A stretch of 64,000 bases of DNA from assembly GCA_032768795.1 (NCBI GenBank), contig CP136496.1:1612001-1676000 (forward strand). Direction: 5' to 3'. Both the position numbers and the translations under genes were made by a program. This stretch comes from Tremella fuciformis (lineage: Eukaryota > Basidiomycota > Tremellomycetes > Tremellales > Tremellaceae). Position 1 is the first letter of the stretch. Each line of letters opens with the position of its first letter. Positions 10,301-21,151 of this stretch are shown piece by piece. Below the pieces are notes generated by a model. That model was not told where the DNA came from. It searched no databases and worked only from the letters and a program-made list of their open reading frames with translations.

Positions 10301-12796
10301 CCATGCACAGATCCCCGTGCAGTTGCCTCCTACATCTCCAAGTATGCTTCAAAATGCGAAAAACCATCCAACAACTTTGGCGAGATAATGCAGGCTATCT
10401 CAACCCGCCTGGAGCAAGAAACATCTTCACGAATTGTCTTCCAGAAGATGCTCAGCCGCATTGTCACCGAGAGGGATTACAGTGCTCAGGAAGTCTGTCA
10501 TCAGCTCTTTGGTCGACATATGATGTCTGCATCACGAGAGTTTGGCACACTCTGCATACTGGAAAAGAGACAGAGACGCCTGAGGCAGAGGCAGGAAGAT
10601 GAGGGACTGGACCAAGGTGTGGAGGAGCAAGACTGGCACGATGCCTACTTGGCACGCCAGCCAGAGCATGAGGGCATCAGCCTGTACGAATGGTTTCAAT
10701 TCTACCGGAAACAAGGTCGCAACGCCACTCGAAGGAAGCACCCAAAGATCATCATTCTCTGGCCGCTGTATTATCCATCAGACCCTCAGTCTGAGGATCA
10801 CCAAAACTGGTGCCGGGCAAAGTTACTACTCCACCATCCTCATCGACACCCTTCAGAGCTCAAGCTTGATGACGAATCCTGGACAGAAGCTTTTTCTCGC
10901 TGTACTGAGGACCACCCAGAGGGGCACCAAGACACATTGCCCAAGCGACCCATCCGTCAACAACAGGGTGACAATGAAAACGACAGTGACTCAGAGTTTT
11001 CTGAGGGTGAAGAAGTCAATGACCACGAGCTTGATGACTGGCAAGTTCTGGCTGGAATGGGCCCTCAGTTTGATGAAGATGGGTGGAATGGGCCACTGCT
11101 TGGAGCACGTGATATTGATACTTCCCACGATTGGGAAGCAGTGGGGAGGGAGTGGGGATCAGATGGTATAGGAGAGAGGGCAAGCTACTTAGAAACCGAA
11201 CGCAAGAAGGTGAGCAGTGGCCTACAATCCACTGCATACTGTGAGCTGACCAAGCAGTCTCAGCCTTCTGTAGCTCGCAACACTGTCGATCCCCAACTAC
11301 TCAACACCACACAGCGCCTCATCTTTGACAAGGTCTTGCGCCATGCCAACCGTCTGCTCTCTGGAGAGTCAGTCCCTCAAATACTCCTCAACATCGATGG
11401 GACAGCAGGAACAGGCAAATCCTTCCTCATTGACGCCATATCCCAAGCTCTTCAAGGGCTCCAATCTGGGCAGCACAACAATCTCGACTTCAGCACAAAT
11501 CCCATTGTCCGCCGGCTTGCCCCCACGGGTGTGGCGGCATTCAACATTGCTGGTTCAACATACCATGCTGCCCTTGGTCTTGGAGGCTCAATAGAGGAAA
11601 GTCATGACAAGCTTGGAGAGGGAAAGCTTGCCAGCCTCCAGGAAGAGTGGCATGGGACACGATACCTCATCATTGATGAGAAAAGCATGGTTGGAAGGGC
11701 GGCCTTGGGGAGAATCAACCTTGCTCTTGGTCAAATCTTTCCGTCGACAGCGTACTTGCCCTTTGCCGGTCTGTCTGTCCTGCTCATTGGCGACTTTGGT
11801 CAACTGCCCCCTGTGGGAGACACTCCACTGTACAACACTGCACGCTCGACAAAAACCTCCTATCTAGGCAGGCTCAGCAACATTGGCCGAGATATCTACC
11901 TTGCTTTCACTGAGAGCGTTCAGCTTGATGCTGTTATGAGGCAGGAAGGCTCCGACCCTACCACCACTGCCTTCAAAGCAACCCTTGCTCGCCTGCACAC
12001 CGGGACACCTCAACAGGAGGACTACACCCTTCTGTCCTCTCGCTTCTGGGGGAACCTTTCCCCGGCATCTCAGCAGGCCTTTCAAGATGCTGTATGTCTT
12101 TGTGCAACAAAGCAGAGTGTCTCCGAGATCAACCTACACACTTTGGCTCGCTCTGGACAGCCTGTACTGCGCTCTCTGGCTCAGCACACAGGGGTAGGAG
12201 CAGCCCAGGCTTCAGAGGAACAGGCACAGGGGCTTGCTCCTGCTGTCTTCCTCATGATTGGTGCTCAAGTCATGCTTTCTCGCAACCTCTGGATCGAGCA
12301 GGGATTGGTCAATGGCACCAGGGGCACAGTATATCAGATTGGGCTCTCACCATCTGAGCCTCCTCATCAATCTGTTCCTTCTGTGGTCATGGTCGCCTTC
12401 CCATCCTACACTGGACCAACACCCTGGCACACCACAGACAACATACCACTGGTTCCCATTGTGCCCCATACAGCCAGATGGGAGACAACAAACGGGCAGC
12501 GGTGCTCTCGACGCCAGCTGCCACTGCAGCTTGCATTTGCTATCACCATACACAAATCACAGGGTATGACGCTGGACAAGGCAGTGATTGATCTTGGTTC
12601 AGCCGACTTCTCAACGGGATTGACATTTGTGGCAATCTCAAGAGCAAGATCTCTGGAGGGCCTTGCTTTCAAGCCAGGCTTTGATTGGGCAAGATTGAAC
12701 AGCTTGAACACAGAGAGTAGAAGGGGGGGAGTATCAGGACGTGTATTGGCAGCAAGGGATGCGTCTAGACGTCAGATGCTTCAGATGACAGAATAA
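7375..12796 (+). CDS. Helitron RepHel: HUH rolling-circle Rep fused to PIF1-type helicase
   Basis: Two exons, 7375-9314 and 9355-12796, are joined by a 40 bp GT-AG intron. The junction restores the conserved [15 protein letters not shown] block and gives about 1,793 residues. The N-terminal third has several C-x2-C pairs (for example CSFC, CIKCGF, CFKC with FKTCSTC, and CENC with CSRC), probably zinc-binding. The Rep core has the metal-binding HUH motif HVHGLVWL (near 9852) and the paired tyrosines in [10 protein letters not shown] (near 10330). The C-terminal helicase has Walker [10 protein letters not shown] (near 11405), Walker [10 protein letters not shown] (near 11665), [20 protein letters not shown] and [12 protein letters not shown]. 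No stop or frameshift is seen, so the protein could be active. An ATG at 7375 opens the frame; a downstream Met (MHCSRGQ, near 7471) is an alternative start. The enzyme nicks, unwinds and transfers Helitron DNA. Confidence 0.93.
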
Positions 12797-12927
12797 ATGT
12801 ATAGAGAAAAAGATGAATGACAATGCATAGGTAGACTGAATAAAAGTTGATCAAGCATGACTCTGAGTGTTTGATGCATCAGCTGAATCTCAAGTTCATG
12901 GGGTGTATGCATGTCATTGTGCTCTCT

Positions 12928-13463
12928 CTAGCTACTAACACTACCTCTATCTGCCTCCATCTCCTGTCTGTAATCATCCCACACAGGATCATCAGCAGCA
13001 GGAGTTGGGGGATCTGACCAGGTAGGAGGCTCAGGGGTGGGGGGAGGAGTGAAGAGAGGAGTTCCAGGTGGGCTTTCTCCTCCTCTGAGTGTTCTCATCT
13101 TCCTCAGCCAATCCAGCATCCTACTTTTCCACAAGGGCAATCTGAAGGTCTGGGGATTGGTGACTGGACCATTGAAGCTACAAGTCAGCTTTGTGTCATG
13201 CCAAGAGAGAGCCTGACTCACAAGGACTTCACAACAGGTCTTTTGGGCACCCATGGCTTCTTCTCTCCATTGACTTTGCCTGACCCAGGAGGCAGGTAGG
13301 ATTGTTGCTGGGGTGGGTGATAGGGAGAGTGTCTGACTGGCTGTGGGCGGCTTTGTTGAGAGCAGGAATGCTTGTGCTCATCATGAGGGTTGGGATGTCG
13401 CTTTTTTTGCTCTCTCTGGTGCTGCCTGAGTGCTTTTTTGAACAAAGCTGACTGGAAAGCCAT
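12928..13463 (-). CDS. Candidate antisense protein carried by the Helitron, function unknown
   Basis: On the strand opposite RepHel, two frames join across a GT-AG intron (exons 13463-13222 and 13177-12928; donor GTGAGT, acceptor TGTAG). The join keeps the frame and predicts 163 residues starting MAFQSALFKKALRQ. The N-terminal half is basic and rich in His, Gln and Pro. The C-terminal half contains a short helical stretch with LDWLRKM, then a proline-rich tail with TPPPTPEPPTW and WDDYRQEME. I do not recognise a domain. It fills the space between the RepHel stop and the 3' terminus and is convergent with RepHel. It could be a captured host gene fragment, an accessory transposition protein, or a chance open frame. 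Supporting a real gene: consensus splice sites at a frame-preserving position and an ATG at the exon start. Confidence 0.45.
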
Positions 13464-13528
13464 TCTGATGTAGATGTACAGATGAGAGATGAAAAGTCCA
13501 AAATTTTCCGGAGTCAGAGCTACGCCCC

Positions 13529-13559
13529 ATCGGCGACGCGCCACCGCCGATTTACCTAG
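13529..13559 (+). repeat. 3' terminal hairpin and CTAG of the autonomous Helitron
   Basis: The stem ATCGGCG (13529-13535) pairs perfectly with CGCCGAT (13545-13551) around a 9 nt loop. It is followed by TTAC and the terminal CTAG. This is the rolling-circle termination structure expected at a Helitron 3' end. Equivalent structures of the 584 bp elements are at 6966-6995 and 14099-14128, with a CTAC spacer. Confidence 0.9.
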
Positions 13560-14178
13560 TATGCATTGTGTCCTTGCCAAATTGCCTTTCATCAGAGAAT
13601 AAAGATCTATGCATGAGGCTGATGCATGGAATGATCTCTGTAGCAGAACCAATCGCCTACATAGCTACTGCCATACCCTGCCCTATCATTGCACCAAAAT
13701 GGTTACAATAGCGCAAGTCTGACAAGACTGCAATAGGCTTGCCAGGTGGCAGCTGTGACATAGCCCCTGTGACCAGCTTGGCATGCCTATGATCATCTGA
13801 TCAGCCTAGCATGCCCAACAAGCACTTGCGCATCTCTTGATGAAGTGCTTTAGCTTGCAACTAATCAATGTTCTACAGTACATCCGGCTTTGCCGGATGC
13901 TTGACCCGTAAGGGCTGCGATGGCTGCGCCGCTAGGCGCAAGGGGGGGTCTTGGGGGGGTGTCCCACCCCCCCATGTCTAACGGAACCAAAGAACAAGGA
14001 ATTGCATTAGGTTTTCCAAATTGCCTGAGAACCAATAACTTGAATACCTGATTAGAAATTCAGAGCTAAAAAAGAATTGAAATAACGAGCTACGCCCTAT
14101 CGCGCACTTTCCTGCACGATCTACCTAGTTACTCACCAGACTGAGCCGATCACAGCTCTGGGCCAACAAGCAGCAGCC

Positions 14179-15031
14179 ATGTCATGGGTATGTCGTGCTC
14201 TCTCACGATGCCAAGGATACCCAGGCTGACTCCTGTAGCTGCTACCCTCCCTGCCGGCTCTACCGGGCTGGTCAAGCGCCCCGCCTCTCGATGCGTCCGT
14301 TTCCGATCGTCCAAGCCAGGGCGAGCATGAAGATGGAGCAGACGAAGACGAAGACCTGGACAAACCGCCGATGTTCCCCTTGCCCAATTCTGCACAGCGC
14401 TCTCAGGCTCCTCCGAGACCCACCGCCGCACCTACACCACCGCCAACATTTGCCTTGGCTCCTCCTTCCCCAGACAAGGCGTCCCCTGCCGACCCGCCCT
14501 CGGATCTCAACATCGCTATCTTGCCCGATGCTGTTCCGCTGGGCAATATGGCCCCTCCCCCAAGTACGACCAGCCGGCCCGCTTTCGGTATCCAGCCCGG
14601 CGGGTCCTATCCCACTGCCGGCCCGTCACTCGTGGCTCCCAAATCAAAAAGGCGGGGCAAGGTAGCGCTCGCACCCGGTCACTCGGCACTCGACTGGGCG
14701 CGCTTGGCGCAGAGCGGGCAGGACCTGCGCGGCACATCGTCTTTTCCTGTACGGGTGACGCTGGAGGAACTGAAGAAGCACAATAAGCGCGACGACGCCT
14801 GGAGCGCGTTCAACGGCCGGGTCTACAACCTCACCGCTTACTTGCCGTTTCACCCTGGCGGTGTGGACGAGCTCATGCGCGTGGCTGGGAGGGACGGCAC
14901 CAAGCTGTTCAGTGAGCTGACGATTATGGCGCGGGGCGCTTGAGAGCTGACGCGCAGTGTTGACTCATTCGTGGGTCAATTTAGAGTATACCCTGCAAGA
15001 ATGTTGTATCGGCATGCTGGTCCGCGGCTGA
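14179..15031 (+). CDS. Cytochrome b5-domain protein (CYB5R4 N-terminus/IRC21-like)
   Basis: Three exons fit: 14179-14187 (Met-Ser-Trp only), 14239-14911 and 14958-15031. They give about 251 residues. The first two thirds are acidic and proline-rich, with no recognised fold. The C-terminal third matches the b5 domain of CYB5R4/Irc21-type proteins: HSALDWARLAQSGQDLRG, then VTLEELKKHNKRDDAW, the heme-ligand motif FHPGGVDELMRVAG and, after the last intron, the second axial-His region THSWVNLEYTLQECCIGML. The heme histidines are those in HPGG and in THSW. No FAD/NADH reductase domain follows, so this is a b5-only protein, probably an electron carrier in the cytosol or on ER membranes. The promoter side is unusual: the Helitron array ends only 50 bp before the ATG. 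The 9 nt first coding exon is inferred from splice sites and frame. Confidence 0.82.
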
Positions 15032-15231
15032 GCTGCCAGTCATAGAGCTCTACCACCTTGGCCCTCTTACCTGTGTGTAGCATTTGCACCGTCATATTGT
15101 ACTTGCATGCATCATTCGGTCGTGTACCGCGTTTCATGATCAGTGGACGTTTCGACCCGTGCCTCCACTTAAGCCACCACCTCGAACCCGAACTTCTGCT
15201 GCCTTCGTACACCTGTCGCGTATGAGCGGCG

Positions 15232-17004
15232 ATGAGCCAGGGCGAAGATGACAATGCGCCTCGCCCACAATCCGTCGCTCAGCTCTTGTCCAAGCGCGGG
15301 CGCCCGCCGTCCCACTCGCCCCGCACGACGGCAAGCAACAGGGAGCGGTTCTCCAACTTGTTCTCCTCGCTGACCATCACCAGTGCGCCCGTCGTTCAAG
15401 ATGGCTCGCCGAGTCTGCTGCGACGGATGCTCGCTTACGCTACGCCTCAGACTCTACCGGCGCGAGCTACTACCTTGACTGCTGAGAATTTGATCGGAGA
15501 GCCAGAGGCCGAACAATCGGCTCAGGCTACGCCCTCACACCTGTCCAGGCTACCGGACGAGCTGTGAGTGTGCTGCAGCAGCTCAAGGAGATCATGCTGA
15601 CCTTTTGAGCCTCGTTGCGATCTTCCTGCAGCTTGGTCCTGAGCCTCAGACACTAGCTGCGGTCTCACTCGTGTCGACTCGCTTCTACCGTCTGACCCAG
15701 ACACCCATGCTCTGGATTCGAATATGCCAAGCCGCCGGCATACGCTTGGACAGCCAAGCCGAGAGCAGCATCGTAGCGTCTTTCGACCCCCCGGCCGGTA
15801 GATGGGACCACGATGGCTGGGTATGGGAGGATCAGCCTCAGAATACCCCCAGCCGGCGCCTAGCGAAAAGCCTGGATACCAATCGCAACACGACTGGCAA
15901 AGCAGCATCCTCCAGTTCCACCCCAATTCACTTTCCGACTCTGTATCGGGCTCATCTATCCTTCAAAAGCCAGTTGCGCCATCCGTCTACATATCACCCC
16001 CCTCATCTGGCAACACTGTTCGGTCACGGTCTCTGTGTCTACTGCGTCCACCATGGCAAAGAGTGGATAGTGAGCGGGTCGAGAGATCGCTCTATCCGGC
16101 TTTGGCGCAAGAGCAGACCTGCAGTGCGATCATATGGGCCCAATGTTCCTCCCGATCCTATACTTGCACACACCGTCGAGGACGCACATCATGGGAGCGT
16201 CCTCTGCCTGGCATTCGACGAGCACGATCCGCTTCGGGATAACAAGGGCTTGCTAGTCACCGGCAGCTCGGACTCGACGGCTGTAGTGTGGGAAGTCGAC
16301 TGGGGTGTCCCTGTGCATGTCACCAAGCTGGCGACGCTGTCGGGGCACTCTGCCGCTGTGCTGAGTGTTGTGTTGACACCGACACATATCGTCACCGCTT
16401 CGAGAGACCATAACTTGCGGATATTCTCCCGTGTCACGTTCGAACTGCAGCATACCATCGTGCTGCACACGGCGGCCGTCAACTGCCTCACGACGTGTGT
16501 TGATAGCCCGGAACAAGTCGTCTCTGCTTCGTCAGACGGTACCTGGGCAATCATCGATGGTCCTTCGGCGTCTCTTGTCTTCGGCAATGGTGGACCGGGC
16601 AGTGGGCTCGCATGCGTGGCACGTGCAGGAGAGTTCATCGTGACCGGGGATAACAATCGGTCTGTGAAGCTGTGGACCTCTTCTGTGGGACACCTGAAGA
16701 CCTTTGTGGGCCACACGGATCTGGTCAGATCTGTTGCTATAGACCTCGACACACGAGTCGTGGTCAGTGCGAGCTACGACAGGACAGTGAGGATCTGGGA
16801 CTTGGACACGGGAGAGGCGATACGCAGGATGTCAGTAGAGAGCATGGTTTTCGATCTGCAGGTGTCGCCCGGCAGCTTGGTGTGGTGAGTTACCTCCCTG
16901 CCCCCATCTTCAGAGAGATCCTGATACGATGCAGTGGTTCAGAAGATGGCAAGGTGAGGATATGGACGTACGGTGTCGGTCTGCCTTATCGCGACCTGCT
17001 TTGA
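15232..17004 (+). CDS. F-box/WD40-repeat protein (probable SCF ubiquitin-ligase substrate receptor)
   Basis: Exon 1 (15232 to about 15563) encodes a Ser/Pro-rich N-terminus with a KRGRPPSHSPR stretch. It leads across a short intron into an F-box: LSRLPDEL joined to LVAIFLQLGPEPQTLAAV, with the downstream LWIRIC of an F-box third helix. From about residue 230 on there are WD40 blades with recognisable repeats, such as WIVSGSRDRSIRLW, LLVTGSSDSTAVVWEV, HIVTASRDHNLRIF, FIVTGDNNRSVKLW and VVVSASYDRTVRIWDL. The last blade, GSEDGKVRIWTYG, lies on a small final exon ending at 17004. F-box/WD40 proteins such as Cdc4 and Met30 present phosphorylated substrates to SCF. I cannot tell which one this is. 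It lies 200 bp downstream of the cytochrome b5-domain gene on the same strand. Confidence 0.85.
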
Positions 17005-17843
17005 ATGACAGCTTGCATACTCTCGTGGCATGCCGTTATGTCCCGTCCTTACCCCTTCGCCCCCGTAGTGTGAAGAATGCGAATCAGTTACGGGGTTTGA
17101 GCAGTTACCAAAAACCCAGGCTCTGCGCAGCGAAACTCAAGAATCGATGACTTCATGCGGGTCGAGTTGCAGTGAAGAGCTAGAGCTTGGCGATGCGGAT
17201 TGTCGATCTGAGGCTGCGCTTACTCCACTTGCCGCGCGATCTGCTGAACAGGTGGTCATAACTCGAGCGATGGCTTTCAGGGTCATGGAAGGAAGATATA
17301 GACCAGGGCGATCACCAAAGGCCCCCGCCTTTCCCTCTGACCCCTCCTTTGTGAGGCGGCGTCGGGATGTAGCCCACCCTGAGCGACAATCTAGCTCAAC
17401 CCTAAATCCGCTTGACGTCAGAGGCCGTGCGCCCTGGCAATTCTATCCCGCGAGACACACACAGGGGTCAAAGCAGTAATGTGTTAGCGGGCTTTTTTTC
17501 TTTCTTTGGTCTGTAATACATCACACACGACCACCGTCTACCGCCGCCGCCGCCTTATAAGGAGGGTGTCACGCCGACTTAGCCCATCTCTTCTACATCC
17601 CCGTGTATCGCTGTGGCTCGGCCGACTGACAGCAGCGACAACAACAACAGTGAGCAGCGGCTGTTTGCATCAGCAGGGGATCGCGAGCTGATACAATCTC
17701 TGTCTTGTTTCCATTTCGCCGCTTGACGTCACGCTCTCCCTCAACTCACACACCTCTGTTCTCATCGATCCTTCGTACATCGACCGGCGAGCAGACCTAT
17801 TCAGGATCGACAACAACGCAGTAGCGAGCGCTAGCCGCCCAGC
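17005..17843. other. Intergenic: F-box gene 3' flank and CSC1-like promoter/leader
   Basis: About 840 bp. There is a T-rich run after 17490 (GCTTTTTTTCTTTC) and a TTATAAGG block near 17555. The CT-rich stretch before 17844 looks like a transcript leader. A 110-codon open frame at 17147-17479 has no recognisable domain or splice partners and I do not call it a gene. Confidence 0.5.
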
Positions 17844-20836
17844 ATGTCGGCGACAAACGCGGACACGAACGCGGCGACGACCGGCTCGTTCGTCGCCGCC
17901 CTCGTCACGGGCTCGATTGTTGTCGGTATCTGCACCGTCGCATGGGTCGTCTTCCACGGCCGACAGGCCATGAAGAAGGTCTTTCAACCCCGAGTCGTCC
18001 TCTCGCCAGAGTCAAAGCGACCCGAACCTCTACCAAATGGTATACTACCGTTCTGGAGAACGGTATTCAGGGTGCCCAATGAGCAGATCATCGTCGAGAA
18101 TGGTCTCGATGCCTATTTGTTCCACCGGTCAGTCGCCCTGAGCCCTTGCGGTTCACGAGATCCTCGCGCTGATCTTCTAGCTTCATCACTATCTTCGGTG
18201 TCTACATGCTTGTCCCCTATGTCCTTCTGACCTGCTCTGTCTGCATCGGCGTTTCGTGCGTCCAACCTCCCGTCCTTCAATGCAAAGCTGACGCATAGTG
18301 CCGCCAAGCCCAACCAGGGCCAGTCCGGCCTCAACTACCTCACCTTTGGTAATGTGGCAAACGACCAGCAAAATCGTCACGTTGCGCATTTCCTTGTGGC
18401 TCTCATCCTCATCGGTCAGTCATCACATGATTTCAGCTCATCGTTATTGACATGCAGGATGGACACTCTACCTTCTGTGGCAAGAGTTCAACCACTACGT
18501 TGACATGCGTCAGAAATGGCTCTCTTCACCTCAGCACCTCGCACTTGCTCGCTCCCGCACCGTCGTGGTGGTCAACGTCCCAGACGCAATCAACTCCGAT
18601 ACTGGTCTCAAGGAGCTTGCTGGGAACATCTCCACTCTCACTGGACAGTCGAACAACTCGGCTCCTCGCATCTCAGATGCTACTGCCGTTGGCGGTGTGC
18701 CTCCTTCCGCAAAGGCGACCAACGGTATCAACGCCTCTGCCGGCGGTGTGCGCAATGTGTGGCTCTCTCGTCAGGTCAAGGACGTCGAGAAGGTCTGGAC
18801 CGACCGCGACAAGGAATGCACCCGTCTCGAGGGTGGTGTTTCGAAGCTCGTCACGGTCGCCAACAAGAATTACAGGAAGGGCAAGACCCCTGAGAAGCAG
18901 GGTCAGCATCACTCGTCTTGCGATATGAATCACTGGATGCTGATGGGACAGGAGCATACGACTCAGAGAAGTCGTCGCACATGGTCGACCGATTCGTGCT
19001 CCCCAAGAAACAGCCCACTTGGAAACAAGGTCTTCTGGGACTCATCGGCAAGAAACAGACCCTTGAATCCTCGCCTGTCTTCATCAAGGAGCACAACGAG
19101 GAGCTCGCGGCGCTTCGTTCTAAGGATTATCCTCTCGGCAACACCGCTTTCATCCGATTCAGCTCCCAGGCCGAAGCTCACGCTTTCGCTCGCTTGGCTC
19201 CTTCCACCAAGGGCAACAAGTTGATGAAGGCTTCCGTCGAGGTCGTCCCCGAAGATGTGCAGTGGAGCAACACGTCCATGAACCCGCACATGCGCCGCAT
19301 ACGCACAATCATCTCCTGGGCTTTGACAATCGGACTGATGATCGTGAGCTTCTCGTTCCACTTCCGAGGGGACAGTTGCTGACTTGTCAGATATGGGGTG
19401 GGTCTGACGTGCCAGGGAGCGCACCGTAGCTGATCATTTCTAGGTCCCCTTGTCACCTTCGTGGGCTTGGTATCGAATGTCGATGCCCTGTGCCAGAAAG
19501 CTTCCTGGCTGGCGTGGTTGTGCAAGATCCCCGGGTACGTCCTTGTACAGTCTTCGGACAGGAAGTGGTTAACTGACCGCCCCAGGGCCGCTCTTGGTAT
19601 CATCAAAGGTGTTCTGCCACCCGTGTTGCTGGCCGTTCTCTTCATGCTTCTACCTGTCGTCCTACGATTGCTGGTCCGCTTGCAGGGAGAAGTGCTGAAA
19701 AGGTAAGTCGCTTACTGGTGCCACAACCTGATGTTGACCGAAATCAGTGAAATCGAGTTGAAGGTCTTTTCTCGATACTGGCTCTTCCAGATCATCCACG
19801 GATTCCTCATCGTTACCCTGTCTTCTGGTCTGATCAGCGCCCTCAGCAACCTTAATGGAACTGCCTCCCAAGTGCCAACCTTGCTCGCCACCAAACTCCC
19901 GAACGCCTCGATCTTCTTCCTGACCTACATCCTCACCGCCACTTTCGCTGGCGCTGCCCAATCCTACTCGCGCATCAAACCCCTCATTATGTATTCGCTT
20001 CGAGGTATCCTCGGCGGTAAGACTCCTCGCAAGTTTTACGACAGCGAGTGGACCATCGGAGGCTTCGGATGGGCGACCGCTTGGCCCCCTCTTTGCTTGC
20101 TCGTCACCGTCACCATGGTCTACTCTGTGATCCAGCCCGTCATCACTGTGCTCGCCTGGCTCGCCATGCTTATCATGTACGCCGCTTGGAAGTACACCCT
20201 CACGTGGTGCGCCGACCAGCCTGACTACCTCGAGACCGGTGGTCAATTCTACCGCAGGGCTCTTCGCACAGTCTTTGTCGGCCTTTACGTCGAAACGATC
20301 ATGTTGGCTGGGCTGTTTTTCCTTTTGACAGACCAGAATGGCAAGCGCTCCAAGGCAGGTCTGGGATGCGGTGCCGTTATGGTGAGTAATGCTGGTTTTT
20401 TGTTTACCTCGGTCCTGAACCTCAGATCGTCGCTATCATCACCATTGCGCTATTCCAGATTTACATCGACTGGAAGGCATTCACCATCCCATACACCCTC
20501 TACGTCCATGCCCCTACCACCCGCAAGGCCGAGGCGACCGGCGCCACCGAGGCCGTCGCCCCTGAGGTCGAGGACGAGTACGAGAACGCTGGCCCCGAGC
20601 TCGGCAACACCTCCGGCTTCCACGAGCACGCATTTGACCACCCGGCCATGTGGAAGAAGCAGCCTTGCATCTGGATCTGGGACGATACCCTTGGCGTTGG
20701 CAAGTACGAGGCCGAGCGCATCAACAATGTTGGCGTTGAGGCCACCACCGAATATGCTCACATGGATGCGATGGGCAAGCTCAGCGTCGACCGATCTGCT
20801 CCGGACGATGCGTGGTTCGGCGGCCATTCGTCGTAA
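17844..20836 (+). CDS. CSC1/OSCA/TMEM63-type (DUF221) membrane channel protein
   Basis: A multi-exon gene of roughly 850 residues. The N-terminus has a transmembrane segment (FVAALVTGSIVVGICTVAWV) and then FRVPNEQIIVENGLDAYLF, typical of the family's first loop. Two further hydrophobic exons follow. The cytosolic domain starts RTVVVVNVPDAIN, the RRM-like fold seen in OSCA proteins. The membrane core (from about 19300) has many hydrophobic helices, including YWLFQIIHGFLIVTL and SIFFLTYILTATFAGAAQ. The tail is hydrophilic and acidic, ending WFGGHSS. The family comprises mechanosensitive, osmotically activated cation channels of the plasma or internal membranes; Csc1 and Rsn1 are yeast members. 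Which paralogue this is cannot be settled from sequence reading. About six or seven introns of 45-60 bp were needed to keep the frame open. Confidence 0.9.
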
Positions 20837-21151
20837 ACTCGATATCACTTGCTCTTTGAAGCGGTCCCGGGAGGACGATACACGATTGACGATTATAGTA
20901 TCAGTATACCTTAATAATCTTGCGTTCATGCACGGAACTTCTATAAACCGCCTTCTCCTATGTTGCTCTGTGCTGAGATGGCCATTTATTTCACGCATTA
21001 TGGCAGTATCGAATGCTTTGACGCCTGTACCTAACAGATGACACGTTGGTGAAACGGGAACATGCTGCATGCTAGGTGGAATACAAGAGTTACATGCGAC
21101 GAGCTGGAGGGCAATGGGGTGTCCCGGAAGAAGCATTGTCTGGAGATCGCA
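20837..21151. other. Intergenic between convergent genes
   Basis: About 315 bp between the stops of the CSC1-like gene and the TFIIA gene. An AT-rich stretch around 20890-20930 (TATACCTTAATAATC) is a plausible 3'-end formation region for the plus-strand gene. I see no gene here. Confidence 0.5.

Larger units (their letters stand above)
7011..13559 (+). mobile_element. Autonomous Helitron, 6,549 bp, with intact Rep/helicase
   Basis: The 5' end is TCAGCGTAGCTC at 7011, preceded by A at 7010. The 3' end is CTAG at 13556-13559, followed by T at 13560. This is the canonical Helitron arrangement, with insertion between A and T and no target duplication. A perfect 7 bp stem with a 9 nt loop (ATCGGCG...CGCCGAT, 13529-13551) lies 4 nt before CTAG. 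A 10 bp subterminal inverted repeat is present: GCGTAGCTCT at 7014-7023 and AGAGCTACGC at 13516-13525. The element carries the Rep/helicase gene (7375-12796) and a candidate antisense gene (12928-13463). The interrupted 584 bp element identifies both borders to the base. Confidence 0.93.
6996..14128 (+). mobile_element. Second 584 bp non-autonomous Helitron, split by the autonomous Helitron
   Basis: The first 15 bases (6996-7010, TCAGCACAATCCTAA) and the remaining 569 bases (13560-14128, starting TATGCATTG) together make a 584 bp element. By eye it is identical to copy 1 at 6412-6995. The autonomous element 7011-13559 sits exactly at the A|T junction, which is uninterrupted in copy 1 (CCTAATATGC around 6422-6431). 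The copy ends with hairpin plus CTAG at 14099-14128. The host sequence resumes with T, 50 bp before the cytochrome b5-domain start codon. Confidence 0.85.

Noticed and set aside
17147..17479. 110-codon open frame between the F-box and CSC1-like genes
   Set aside because: No recognisable domain, low-complexity Ser/Arg/Pro composition and no splice partners; it lies where 3' and 5' flanks are expected.
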